Origin: an uncultured Eubacteriales bacterium
GTDB taxonomy: Bacteria; Bacillota; Clostridia; Oscillospirales; Acutalibacteraceae
Reading direction: 5' to 3'
Assembly (NCBI GenBank): GCA_934444365.1
Contig: CAKSCM010000027.1
Span: 1-14,114 of the forward strand
Length of the DNA stretch: 14,114 nt
A program made the translations under genes and the position numbers. Shown piece after piece: positions 1 to 7,358 of this stretch (the stretch's first letter is position 1; every line of letters starts with the position of its first letter). The notes beneath the pieces were generated by a model. That model worked only from the letters and a program-made list of their open reading frames with translations, made no database searches and had not been told where the DNA came from.

Positions 1-2
1 CT

Positions 3-47
3 GCTGATTATATTAATGCCTTTAAGCTTAACGGCGAACTCTTCTGA
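3..47 (+). CDS. Possible 3' end of an upstream gene (partial)
   Basis: The third reading frame is open from the window edge to a TGA at 45-47 and reads ADYINAFKLNGELF, a plausible hydrophilic protein tail. Only 14 codons are visible, and frame 1 is also open (to a TGA at 64-66), so neither the frame nor the family can be settled. The region from here to 106 shows nothing else. Confidence 0.2.
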   Translation, partial: ADYINAFKLNGELF

Positions 48-106
48 TTTTGTAACACATCATTGACAAACCGACAATACAGGAAAAATGAAAAAACTGC
101 GATATC

Positions 107-135
107 TTGTATTTTGTTCCGGCTTGTGATAGAAT
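107..135 (+). promoter_or_regulatory. Probable sigma-A promoter for the MATE gene
   Basis: An extended -10 (TG at 127-128, then A, then TAGAAT at 130-135) lies 17 bp after a weak -35, TTGTAT (107-112). Transcription would begin near 142, giving a leader of about 38 nt ending in the ribosome binding site CGGAGAG just before the ATG at 180. Confidence 0.5.
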
Positions 136-179
136 GATTAAACCATATTGATTGATTTTGTTTTTTACGGAGAGCACTG

Positions 180-1571
180 ATGAAAACCTCAAAATACGAA
201 ATGGATATGTGCAGCGGACCGCTGCTTAAAAAGATTATAACCTTTGTTATACCGCTTATGCTAAGCGGTATTTTGCAACTCCTTTACAATGCGGCCGATA
301 TAGTGGTCGTGGGACGCTTTTCGGGCAAAGCCTCTTTGGCGGCGGTGGGTTCTACCGGCGCTCTTATAAACCTTATAATCAATATATTTATGGGGCTTTC
401 GGTTGGGGCATGCGTAATAACGGCCCAGCGTTTCGGGGCGGGCGACCGCAAGGCACTGTCGGACGTTGTGCATACAAGTATGCTTTCTGCCCTTATTTGC
501 GGAGTGGTCGTTGGCGTTGCCGGATTTTTTCTTGCCCGTCCGATGCTTGCTATAATGGACACGCCGGACGACGTTATTGATAAGGCTGCATTGTATGTGA
601 GAATTTATTTTGCCGGACTTCCGGCCCTTATGCTTTATAATTTCGGGGCTTCGATATTAAGGGGAATAGGCGACACGCGGCGTCCTCTTTATTTTCTTAC
701 GGCGTCCGGCCTTGTAAACATTGTTTTAAATGTCGTTTTTGTTGTGGCATTTAAAATGGACGTTGCCGGGGTGGCTACCGCAACGGTGATTTCCGAGATT
801 ATATCGGCGGTGCTTGTAGTGCTGGTTTTAATGCGGAGTGATACCGATTTTAAGCTTGAGCTTAAAAAGCTCAGAATCTGCAAAAAAGAGCTTGTCAGCA
901 TGATCAAGATCGGACTTCCGGCCGGAATACAGGGCTCGGTGTTCTCTTTTTCAAATGTTATAATTCAGTCGTCGATAAATTCCTTCGGCTCGGTTGCCAT
1001 GGCCGGAAATGCCGCCGCAAGCAATATTGAAGGCTTTATATACACCTCGATGAACGCCGTTTCACAGGCGTCGGTTACCTTTACAGGTCAGAATTTCGGA
1101 GCAAGAAGATACGAAAATCTCCGCCGGATACTAATAGATTGCTTAGGACTTGTCACCGTAATCGCTGCGGCGCTCGGTGCGCTGGCGCTTGTTTTCGATA
1201 AGCCGCTTCTCGGTATTTACTCAGCCGACGATGAGGTAATACAGTTCGGAATCATTAGGCTCTGGATAATCTGCACGACCTACTTTTTGTGCGGCGTTAT
1301 GGAGGTTTTCGTCGGCATGCTAAGGGGAATCGGCCGTTCGCTCACCCCGATGATAGTTACGGTGTGCGGCGTTTGCGGAATCCGTCTTTTGTGGATATTT
1401 ACGGTGTTTCAGCTTGACAGGAATCTTACCATGCTGTATATTTCCTACCCGATATCATGGACCGTTACCGCTGTTGTGCATTTTATATGCTACCTTGCCG
1501 TCAAAAAGCGGACGATCAAGAAAAACGAGATGCTTTATACATCGTCACAGGAAGCGAAGCAGGAAACATAA
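180..1571 (+). CDS. MATE family multidrug/toxin efflux transporter
   Basis: The 463-residue product is a polytopic membrane protein of normal length for the MATE family, whose members expel cationic drugs, dyes or metabolites in exchange for Na+ or H+. Two similar halves of about six membrane segments are visible. The first half opens with a short cytoplasmic tail and a segment rich in I, L and V (about residues 17-40, containing the family-typical YNAADIVVVGRF). The second begins around residue 240 (KIGLPAGIQGSVFSFSNVIIQ), the same G-x-P motif seen in the first half. The C-terminus is short, basic and polar (KKRTIKKNE). The ATG at 180 has a good ribosome binding site 5 nt upstream. It appears monocistronic, with its own promoter and downstream terminators. 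The substrate cannot be read from the sequence. Confidence 0.93.
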   Translation: MKTSKYEMDMCSGPLLKKIITFVIPLMLSGILQLLYNAADIVVVGRFSGKASLAAVGSTGALINLIINIFMGLSVGACVITAQRFGAGDRKALSDVVHTSMLSALICGVVVGVAGFFLARPMLAIMDTPDDVIDKAALYVRIYFAGLPALMLYNFGASILRGIGDTRRPLYFLTASGLVNIVLNVVFVVAFKMDVAGVATATVISEIISAVLVVLVLMRSDTDFKLELKKLRICKKELVSMIKIGLPAGIQGSVFSFSNVIIQSSINSFGSVAMAGNAAASNIEGFIYTSMNAVSQASVTFTGQNFGARRYENLRRILIDCLGLVTVIAAALGALALVFDKPLLGIYSADDEVIQFGIIRLWIICTTYFLCGVMEVFVGMLRGIGRSLTPMIVTVCGVCGIRLLWIFTVFQLDRNLTMLYISYPISWTVTAVVHFICYLAVKKRTIKKNEMLYTSSQEAKQET

Positions 1572-1684
1572 AATCATAAAGATACAGCGTGCAGGTTCTG
1601 TTTTGGCCTTTTCGAATTCTCGGTGGCTGATTGACACCGCAAAGCGAGCGTAGCCGTTTAAAAAACGAAGTTTAATATTGTCCG

Positions 1685-1720
1685 ACAGGTCGCTCCGGTG
1701 CAGGCGCGGCCTGTTTTTGT
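1685..1720 (+). terminator. Rho-independent terminator after the MATE gene
   Basis: A 9-bp stem (ACAGGTCGC at 1685-1693 with GCGGCCTGT at 1706-1714, one G-U pair) is followed by a T run (1714-1718) and further T-rich sequence. It lies 114 bp after the MATE stop codon. Confidence 0.75.
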
Positions 1721-1728
1721 TATTGTTT

Positions 1729-1926
1729 TCAGGGGCTAACGGCGGCAAGGGGCGGCTTATTCTTATATGAGTTCCCCTTAGCCGCTTTTTTTGAGGTTTC
1801 GATATCCTCAATCGTAATGCTGACAGTTTCCCGATTTTCGGGAGAGCCGACTACGTCGGCGAGAAAATCGCGATCGCTGAAAGCCTCCGCGACCGTCGCC
1901 CCGCGGCCGTCTTTAGTATAATGGTA
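1729..1926 (-). pseudogene. Possible remnant of a minus-strand coding sequence
   Basis: On the minus strand a frame is open for about 65 codons, from just after an in-frame TGA (plus 1927-1929) to a TGA at 1729-1731. It reads as protein-like sequence (KDGRGATVAEAFSDRD, then SPENRETVSITIEDIET) with codons ending mostly in G or C. There is no ATG, GTG or TTG at its beginning and no ribosome binding site, so it cannot be an intact gene as it stands. The family is not recognised. The terminator hairpin at 1742-1792 overlaps its 3' part, which weakens the case for coding. It may be a decayed gene tail or chance. Confidence 0.2.
1742..1792 (+). terminator. Second hairpin with seven-T tail
   Basis: GCGGCAAGGGG (1742-1752) pairs with CCCCTTAGCCGC (1774-1785) with one bulged base, followed directly by seven T residues (1786-1792). 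It is a stronger terminator than the one at 1685 and may back it up, because no gene lies between them. Confidence 0.7.
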
Positions 1927-1929
1927 TCA

Positions 1930-2222
1930 TACTGCTTGGCACTCATTATTGTACATTTTTGATTCAAACGGATTTTATCCGAGTTTTCATCCTTTTAATT
2001 GCCGGATAACGAAATGTCCGTTTAAGCTTTATTGCTATTCTTCTTATCATTCTTTTAATTTTTTGCCTTTAAGCCCCGACGGTTACTTTTTGCTAAGACT
2101 TTGTTTGCCGGATTTGTCGGTCAGGATATTATCTTTCGGTACTTTGATTGTAGCGAGTTTTAAGTATATTTAAAACGGCGACAGTGCCGTGCGTTGTGTT
2201 TTGTCCGTGAAAAACTGCCGAC
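1930..2222. other. Intergenic stretch with no recognised gene
   Basis: The region is AT-rich. The one plus-strand open frame (1949-2173, 74 codons) has unusual composition (rich in F, Y, S and C), no ribosome binding site and no recognisable domain. No RNA gene, repeat or convincing promoter was seen. Confidence 0.5.
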
Positions 2223-2262
2223 AAAAAACCGATCCGTAACATTTTTATTTTACGGATCGGTT
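2223..2262 (-). terminator. Rho-independent terminator for the M23 peptidase gene
   Basis: A perfect 13-bp stem (AACCGATCCGTAA at 2227-2239 with TTACGGATCGGTT at 2250-2262) closes a 10-nt loop. On the minus strand the stem is followed by a run of T (complement of the A run 2223-2228). It lies 53 bp downstream of the M23 stop codon. Confidence 0.9.
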
Positions 2263-2314
2263 GATTATTTAATTTGTTTTTTAGGGGCCGGAAGCCCTTT
2301 ATCGACTTTAATTA

Positions 2315-3601
2315 TTAAAGTCCGAGGAAGGGGGCGGGATTGTAGCGAACGCCGTCGATTCTTACTTCGAAGTGAACATGAGGTCCGGTTGAACGGCCGG
2401 TTGAGCCTACGGAGGCTATACGCTGACCGGAGGATACCTTCTGTCCCTCCACTACTCCGACCGAGCTGCAGTGGGCATAAAGGGTCTGATATCCGTCACC
2501 GTGGTCGATGATTACGGTGTAGCCGTAATCGTTGTCGTACCAGCCTGAAAAGCTGACCGTTCCGTCGGCCGAGGCAAGAACCTTACCGCCGTACTGAGCG
2601 GCAAAGTCGACCGCTTTATGACCGCGACCGTCGCCCCAATAGGCCGAAATGTACTGAAAATCGGCGCTTGTAACCGGCCAGGAGAAATACGCTCCGCCGG
2701 CGCTTGCGTAATAAGAGGGATCGTCATAGCGGCTCTTCGAACCGACAACTACGGTTCTTTCAACCGGTTCGGATACAACCTCCTTGCTTACAACCTCACG
2801 GGAAACCTCCACGCCGTTTACAAAGCTTATTTCCTCGGTTACTTCCTCTACGCCGTTTTGACCCGAGGAGGTGACCTTGGAATATCCGATCTCTTCGCTG
2901 TCGTCGGTTACGGTGTTGGTGGTGTAGGCGATTTCGTTGGTGTAAACCTCGGTGCGTACCACCTTGACGGTAAGAAGATCCGAGATGTCCTTCTTTGCGA
3001 GGGAAAGCTCATCGGCCTTATCCTGATTATAATAAGCGGTAGAAAGGCTTATTTCGTTATCTATGTCGGCACGTCCGGCCTCTACCTGCGACTGGTAATC
3101 GAGCACGAGATTTTCCACGGCGTTTTCAATGCTCTTGCTGTTTTGGGAGATTACGCAAAGCTCGCCGTCAACATACAGTCCGGTCGCTTCAACAATCGAG
3201 CCGTCGGCCTTCGCTATGGCCCTTGTAAGGCTCTGTGCATCGCCTACCGTATCTCCGTAGGTTACCCTTACGGTGTACTGGGGCTCTTCCTCGTAAAATG
3301 CGGTTTCCTTCGAAAGCTTGTCTTTAAGAAGCTGCATTGCCTGCGAGAATATGCTCTTGTCCGAGATGCAACCGATGACCTGGCCCTTGTAGTTTACCTC
3401 AAGAGCGAGGGTGCAGGGGGCCCAGGCGATGGTCGCTCCGGCGATTATAACGGCGCTTAAGGCCGGCGCTATAAGCCGGCGCACTATGCGCGGATTGTTT
3501 TTTATTTTTCCGGCAAGACTGCAAAAAGCATCCTTTGTGCCGTTTACGGCCGCTTGAAATTTGTCTTTTGCTATACGGCCGATGCCTCTGAAATGGGACA
3601 T
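2315..3601 (-). CDS. Membrane-anchored M23 (LytM-type) peptidoglycan endopeptidase with G5 domain
   Basis: The 428-residue product should cut peptide cross-links in peptidoglycan outside the membrane. It has a basic cytoplasmic start, one membrane segment or uncleaved signal (about residues 43-66), a long region rich in charged residues, a G5 domain (about 215-290, ending in the repetitive VVSKEVVSEPVERTVVVG) and a C-terminal M23 domain (about 305-428). The zinc and catalytic residues are all present: H328 and D332 in HKAVD, H377 in YAH, H408 and H410 in HVHFEV, so it is probably active rather than a degenerate activator. I chose the ATG at 3601, not the in-frame ATG at 3664, because GGAAAGGTGAC precedes it at good spacing and the upstream 21 codons overlap the regulatory box. 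The G5 domain is thought to bind cell-wall glycan. It is divergent from the HAD gene and forms its own unit. Confidence 0.92.
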   Translation of the reverse strand: MSHFRGIGRIAKDKFQAAVNGTKDAFCSLAGKIKNNPRIVRRLIAPALSAVIIAGATIAWAPCTLALEVNYKGQVIGCISDKSIFSQAMQLLKDKLSKETAFYEEEPQYTVRVTYGDTVGDAQSLTRAIAKADGSIVEATGLYVDGELCVISQNSKSIENAVENLVLDYQSQVEAGRADIDNEISLSTAYYNQDKADELSLAKKDISDLLTVKVVRTEVYTNEIAYTTNTVTDDSEEIGYSKVTSSGQNGVEEVTEEISFVNGVEVSREVVSKEVVSEPVERTVVVGSKSRYDDPSYYASAGGAYFSWPVTSADFQYISAYWGDGRGHKAVDFAAQYGGKVLASADGTVSFSGWYDNDYGYTVIIDHGDGYQTLYAHCSSVGVVEGQKVSSGQRIASVGSTGRSTGPHVHFEVRIDGVRYNPAPFLGL

Positions 3602-3643
3602 TTGGGGTTTGTCACCTTTCCTGTTCCTCAAAAGGATTAATTG

Positions 3644-3660
3644 GTTACAAATTTGTAACA
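3644..3660 (-). promoter_or_regulatory. WalR (YycF)-like operator box
   Basis: The minus strand reads TGTTAC, five bases, TGTAAC, an exact fit to the WalR consensus known from Bacillus (TGTWAH-N5-TGTWAH). The core is also a perfect 16-bp palindrome (3644-3659). WalRK controls cell-wall hydrolases, and the next gene is one. A weaker copy (GGTTGC-N5-TGTAAT, plus 3682-3698) overlaps the -35 of the promoter. Because the good box lies just downstream of the predicted start site, repression is more likely than activation. Confidence 0.5.
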
Positions 3661-3669
3661 ACATTGTTT

Positions 3670-3697
3670 ATTATAACGATTTATTACAAAATTGCAA
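3670..3697 (-). promoter_or_regulatory. Probable sigma-A promoter of the M23 gene
   Basis: On the minus strand, TTGCAA (plus 3692-3697) and a perfect TATAAT (plus 3670-3675) are separated by 16 bp. The start site would be near 3663, giving a leader of about 60 nt that contains the WalR-like box. Confidence 0.6.
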
Positions 3698-3734
3698 CCT
3701 TTAGAGCTTTTATTCTGCTTTTTGCACATATTTA

Positions 3735-3763
3735 TATGTTGAAAATTATATAAAATCAACATA
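3735..3763. repeat. 8-bp inverted repeat between the divergent promoters
   Basis: TATGTTGA (3735-3742) and TCAACATA (3756-3763) flank 13 AT-only bases. It could be an operator for either neighbouring gene; nothing links it to a known regulator. Confidence 0.35.
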
Positions 3764-3816
3764 CAAACGGCTGTTTTAAGGCCGAATTAGAAAAATATTC
3801 GAGGATTTGTTACATG

Positions 3817-3845
3817 TTGTAATGCTTGTTGCTTTGTTGTATAAT
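3817..3845 (+). promoter_or_regulatory. Probable sigma-A promoter for the HAD-glycan gene group
   Basis: TTGTAA (3817-3822) and a perfect TATAAT (3840-3845) are 17 bp apart. The -35 is embedded in TGTTAC-N4-TGTAAT (3808-3823), which resembles the WalR box on the other side but with a one-base shorter spacer. The predicted transcript has a leader of about 435 nt before the HAD start codon. Confidence 0.5.
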
Positions 3846-4059
3846 CATTAAGTAATGCATATGTTCTTAATTTTTTAACGTATATGCTTTGGGCGGATAT
3901 CGGATTATAAACGGCCGCAATAAAGGCAGACATGACGTTTTACGGTCGCTGCAATCGTTCGCTCGGCTTGTAAAATTCAGCGCCTCGGTGTTTTAAGCGG
4001 ACAGGCGCCGGAAAACGGGCGTCGTCTGATTTAACCGGACAGGCAGATAATATAAGACC

Positions 4060-4089
4060 GGACAACCGGCAGGAGGACAGCCGGCAGGA
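4060..4089 (+). repeat. Two tandem 15-bp units
   Basis: GGACAACCGGCAGGA (4060-4074) is followed directly by GGACAGCCGGCAGGA (4075-4089), one mismatch. Related fragments (CCGGACAGGCAG at 4035-4046) occur just upstream. The function is unknown. Confidence 0.6.
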
Positions 4090-4224
4090 AAAATCCGGAG
4101 TCGGATCGGTTATTATATATAATGTAAGAGCTTAAAGTAAAAGCCTGAAAATCACAAGCAGGCATTAAAAACGGATGCAGGCAGCAAAAATGCTTATTTA
4201 AGTATTTAAATAAATAATGAAAAT

Positions 4225-4253
4225 ATGTGTTGCGCCTGTTTATCGCAACGCAT
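4225..4253 (+). other. Leader hairpin before the HAD start
   Basis: ATGTGTTGCG (4225-4234) pairs with CGCAACGCAT (4244-4253) over 10 bp with one G-U pair and a 9-nt loop. No T run follows, so it is not a terminator. It ends 17 nt before the ribosome binding site at 4271 and could affect message stability or translation. Confidence 0.45.
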
Positions 4254-4287
4254 AAACGACCGTTACCGAAAGAGGTGTATTAATAAA

Positions 4288-5079
4288 ATGGGATATGATA
4301 TTGAAAGAATAAGGGCGAAAAAGGGCTTTATATGCGACATGGACGGAGTAATATATCACGGAAACCAGCTTTTGCCCGAATCGGCGAAGTTTGTAAAATG
4401 GCTCCAGCGCGAGAATAAACGTTTCCTTTTTTTAACCAACAGTTCGGAGCGTTCGCGGCTTGAGCTAAGACAAAAGCTCTGCCGGATGGGACTTGATGTT
4501 GAGGAGAGTCACTTTTATACCAGCGCACTCGCTACGGCGGATTTTATAAAAAGTCAGAAGCCGGGCGCATCGGTTTACTGCATAGGCGAGGCGGGTCTTC
4601 ACAACGCCCTTTACGAGGCCGGCATAAGCATGAACGACGTAAATCCCGATTATGTTGTAGTCGGTGAGACCCAGAACTACAATTACCAGTCGATTGCCAA
4701 GGCCGTAAAGCTGGTTTTGTCGGGAGCAAAGCTCATAGGCACAAATCCGGATCTTACAGGGCCGGTCGAAAACGGAGATATCGCGCCCGCTTGCCGAGCG
4801 CTGACCGCCCCGGTGGAGCTTTCAACCGGAAAGACCGCATATTTTCTCGGCAAACCCAATCCTCTTATGATGCGCACCGGAATAAAGCTTCTCGGCTGCG
4901 AGATCGAGGATGTCGCGATAGTCGGCGACCGTATGGATACCGACATTATAGCCGGTATAGAATCCGGAGCCGATACCGTGCTTGTGCTTACCGGCGTTTC
5001 GAATGTTGACAACATTAAAAAGTTCCCGTATCAGCCGGGAATAATAGTCGAAAACGTCGGCAAAATAGCCGAGGACTAA
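4288..5079 (+). CDS. HAD-IIA (NagD-like) family phosphatase
   Basis: The 263-residue product belongs to the haloacid dehalogenase superfamily, subfamily IIA, which dephosphorylates small molecules such as nucleotides, sugar phosphates or p-nitrophenyl phosphate. All four motifs are visible: the nucleophile and acid D17 and D19 in DMDGVIYHG, TNSS at 50-53, K189 in GKPNPLMM, and the Mg-binding acids D214 and D219 in VGDRMDTD. The large cap between motifs II and III (about 85-180) is typical of type IIA. I chose the ATG at 4288 because AGAGGTG (4271-4277) sits before it and the protein then starts at the usual distance from motif I. A start at 4225 would place coding sequence in the leader hairpin. 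The gene is 124 bp from the next and may share its transcript. The natural substrate cannot be deduced. Confidence 0.92.
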   Translation: MGYDIERIRAKKGFICDMDGVIYHGNQLLPESAKFVKWLQRENKRFLFLTNSSERSRLELRQKLCRMGLDVEESHFYTSALATADFIKSQKPGASVYCIGEAGLHNALYEAGISMNDVNPDYVVVGETQNYNYQSIAKAVKLVLSGAKLIGTNPDLTGPVENGDIAPACRALTAPVELSTGKTAYFLGKPNPLMMRTGIKLLGCEIEDVAIVGDRMDTDIIAGIESGADTVLVLTGVSNVDNIKKFPYQPGIIVENVGKIAED

Positions 5080-5203
5080 AAAGGGAATTCCGGATGGCCG
5101 AATTGTCGGCTATTATAAAAATCAGGCGCTGAGCGATGCGGAAAACCGATGTTTTAAATCTGCCCGGATTGCTTATTTGCTGCTTATTATCGGGGAGCGA
5201 AAA

Positions 5204-5716
5204 ATGAAAGAGCTGTTTTATCTGATATTTCACTTTAAACTCAAAAAACTGTTTGTCGAGCGGACAGACAATACACTCATTCAGTTTTTCCGTTCGGTCT
5301 TTGTCGGCGGAATTGCGACACTGTTTGATTTCGGCATGACGGCCGTCGTGCGCGAGGTTTTTATAGGGAATGATACCGTATTCGGCAATATTTTTTCCAA
5401 CAGCTGCGGATTTATGGTAGGCCTTGCGGTTAATTTTGCGCTCAGCTGTATCTTTGTTTTTTCGAAGTCAAAATACGGACGTGCAAAGGAGTTTATGAGC
5501 TTTGCCCTTATAGGGCTTGTCGGACTCGGGATAAACAATCTTATTGTATATCTGCTCGGAATCATAGGAATGAAAACCGGAGCGCTTTTCTATATTGCAA
5601 AGATAATAGCGACCCTTATAACCCTTATATGGAATTTCTCGGCCAGAAAGTTTATAATCTATCGCAAAGAAAATCTTATCGACGACCAAAGCGAAAGTGA
5701 GGCAGGTACAAAATGA
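5204..5716 (+). CDS. GtrA family membrane protein
   Basis: The 170-residue product has four predicted membrane segments and GtrA signatures: FVGGIATLFDFG near residue 35, NFALSCIFVF near 78, FALIGLVGLGIN near 100 and WNFSARKFIIYR near 145. GtrA proteins are thought to flip or present polyprenyl-phosphate sugars for extracytoplasmic glycosyltransferases, as in O-antigen glucosylation and arabinogalactan assembly. The ATG at 5204 follows GGGGAGCG closely; a TTG start at 5177 is possible but lacks such a site. The stop codon overlaps the next start (ATGA at 5713-5716), indicating translational coupling with the oxidoreductase. The GT-C enzyme two genes downstream is the natural partner. No GT2 polyprenyl-phosphate sugar synthase of the GtrB type is in view. 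Confidence 0.9.
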   Translation: MKELFYLIFHFKLKKLFVERTDNTLIQFFRSVFVGGIATLFDFGMTAVVREVFIGNDTVFGNIFSNSCGFMVGLAVNFALSCIFVFSKSKYGRAKEFMSFALIGLVGLGINNLIVYLLGIIGMKTGALFYIAKIIATLITLIWNFSARKFIIYRKENLIDDQSESEAGTK

Positions 5717-7293
5717 GCAAGCAAAAGGTAATCATAATCGGAGCGGGCCCTGCAGGACTTACCGCCGCTTACGAGCTTTTGAATGAGGAGAACGCCTTAG
5801 AAAAATACGACGTTACGATACTTGAGGAAACCGACGCGATAGGCGGAATATCGCGCACCGTGCGCCACGGCGGCAACCGCATGGATATAGGCGGACACCG
5901 TTTTTTCTCAAAGGACGAGCAGGTAATGCAGCTTTGGGAAAAGCTCATGCCGGTACAGGGCAAGCCCTCATTTGACGATAAACTTCTGGGACGGGAAAAG
6001 CCGCTTGTAAAAGGCGGGCCCGATCCCGAAAAGGAAGACAGGGTCATGCTTGTGCGCGACCGTGTTTCCCGAATTTACTATTTAAAGAAGTTTTTTGATT
6101 ATCCCATAAGCATGAAGGCCCAGACCATTAAAAATCTCGGGCTTTTAAGAACCGCCAAGGCCGGATTCAGCTATATCGGTTCGTCGGTACATAAAAGAAA
6201 AGAGGATTCTCTCGAGAATTTTTACATAAACCGCTTCGGCCGGGTGCTTTACGGGATGTTTTTTGAAGGATATACCGAAAAGCTTTGGGGCCGCCACCCG
6301 AGGGAGATATCGGCCGACTGGGGAGCTCAAAGGGTAAAGGGTATATCCATCCGTGCGATAATAAAGGATATGTTCAAAAAGGCCTTCGGCGGCAAAAAGA
6401 ACAACAAAAACGTCGAAACCTCGCTTATAGAGCAGTACTGGTATCCGAAATTCGGACCGGGCCAGCTCTGGGAGAGCGTGGCCGACGATGTAAAAAAACT
6501 CGGCGGTACCGTAAAAATGAATTGCAGGGTTAAAAATATCGAGGTGAAGGACGGGAAGATCCTTTCGGTTTTGTGCGACACTGCTTCCGGCGAGGAAAAA
6601 ACAGAGGGCGATATTTTCATCTCCTCGATGCCGGTTAAGGACCTCGTTTCGGGCATAGTCGGGGACGAACCGTCCGAGGAGATCGCAAACATTGCAAAGG
6701 GACTGCCATACCGTGATTTTGTTACGGTGGGACTGCTGCTTAGCCGTCTTGATCTTAAAAACGAGACCAGTATTAAGACCCTCGGGAATATAGTTCCTGA
6801 TTGCTGGATCTACGTTCAGGAGCCGGATGTCAAACTCGGAAGAATACAGGTGTTCAACAACTGGTCGCCGTATATGGTTAAGGATCCGGAGAAAACGGTG
6901 TGGATAGGACTTGAGTATTTCTGCACCGAGGGGGACGATTTCTGGAATATGAGTGATGAGGAGTGTACCGATTTTGCGGTAGGCGAGCTTGAAAAAATGG
7001 GGGTAATAAACCGCGCCGACGTGCTCGATTCCCATCGCGAGCGGGTCAAAAAGGCCTATCCGGCTTATTTTGACACCTACGATCAGATGGACAAGGCCAT
7101 AGAGTATCTCAATTCAATAGATAATCTTTACTGTATAGGCCGCAACGGCCAGCACCGATACAACAATATGGATCATTCCATGGCGACGGCCATGCGTGCG
7201 GTCGACTGCATTACAGGACGCGAGAGTGACAAAAACGTCATTTGGAACGTAAACACCGAGCAGGAATATCACGAGGAGAAAAAGGCTGAATAG
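5713..7293 (+). CDS. FAD-dependent oxidoreductase, UDP-galactopyranose mutase/protoporphyrinogen oxidase-like
   Basis: The 526-residue cytoplasmic flavoprotein starts with a Rossmann FAD motif (G10-x-G12-x-x-G15, acidic E38 at the end of strand 2) and continues with GGISRTV and GGHRFFSK (about 44-67). Further family markers are YTEKLWGRHP (187-196), WYPKFGPGQLWE near 240 and the C-terminal flavin-binding GRNGQHRYNNMDHSM (476-490). These are typical of the amine-oxidase/UGM-like group usually annotated as NAD(P)-binding or FAD-dependent oxidoreductase in cell-surface glycan loci. True UGM enzymes are shorter (about 370-390 residues), so ring contraction of UDP-galactose is possible but not shown. 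Coupled translation with GtrA (4-bp overlap) and the GT-C gene downstream point to modification of a nucleotide or lipid-linked sugar. Exact reaction unknown. Confidence 0.85.
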   Translation: MSKQKVIIIGAGPAGLTAAYELLNEENALEKYDVTILEETDAIGGISRTVRHGGNRMDIGGHRFFSKDEQVMQLWEKLMPVQGKPSFDDKLLGREKPLVKGGPDPEKEDRVMLVRDRVSRIYYLKKFFDYPISMKAQTIKNLGLLRTAKAGFSYIGSSVHKRKEDSLENFYINRFGRVLYGMFFEGYTEKLWGRHPREISADWGAQRVKGISIRAIIKDMFKKAFGGKKNNKNVETSLIEQYWYPKFGPGQLWESVADDVKKLGGTVKMNCRVKNIEVKDGKILSVLCDTASGEEKTEGDIFISSMPVKDLVSGIVGDEPSEEIANIAKGLPYRDFVTVGLLLSRLDLKNETSIKTLGNIVPDCWIYVQEPDVKLGRIQVFNNWSPYMVKDPEKTVWIGLEYFCTEGDDFWNMSDEECTDFAVGELEKMGVINRADVLDSHRERVKKAYPAYFDTYDQMDKAIEYLNSIDNLYCIGRNGQHRYNNMDHSMATAMRAVDCITGRESDKNVIWNVNTEQEYHEEKKAE

Positions 7294-7358
7294 GCTTGGC
7301 TTTAAGTCTTGAAAAAACAATTTTTAAACAGCGAATTTTTCCGAATGGAGGGATAAGC

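Larger units (their letters stand above)
3852..4287 (+). other. Long untranslated leader upstream of the HAD gene
   Basis: No open frame with a ribosome binding site was seen here. The leader contains a tandem pair of 15-bp units (4060-4089), an alternative -10-like TATAAT (4118-4123) without a matching -35, and a hairpin (4225-4253) close to the HAD ribosome binding site. I recognise no riboswitch class. Confidence 0.4.

Noticed and set aside
2618..3460. 280-codon plus-strand open frame
   Set aside because: It lies antisense inside the M23 gene, whose domains and catalytic residues are clear. It has no RBS or domain of its own.
6145..7035. 296-codon minus-strand open frame
   Set aside because: It is antisense to the flavoprotein gene, which has strong family motifs throughout this span.
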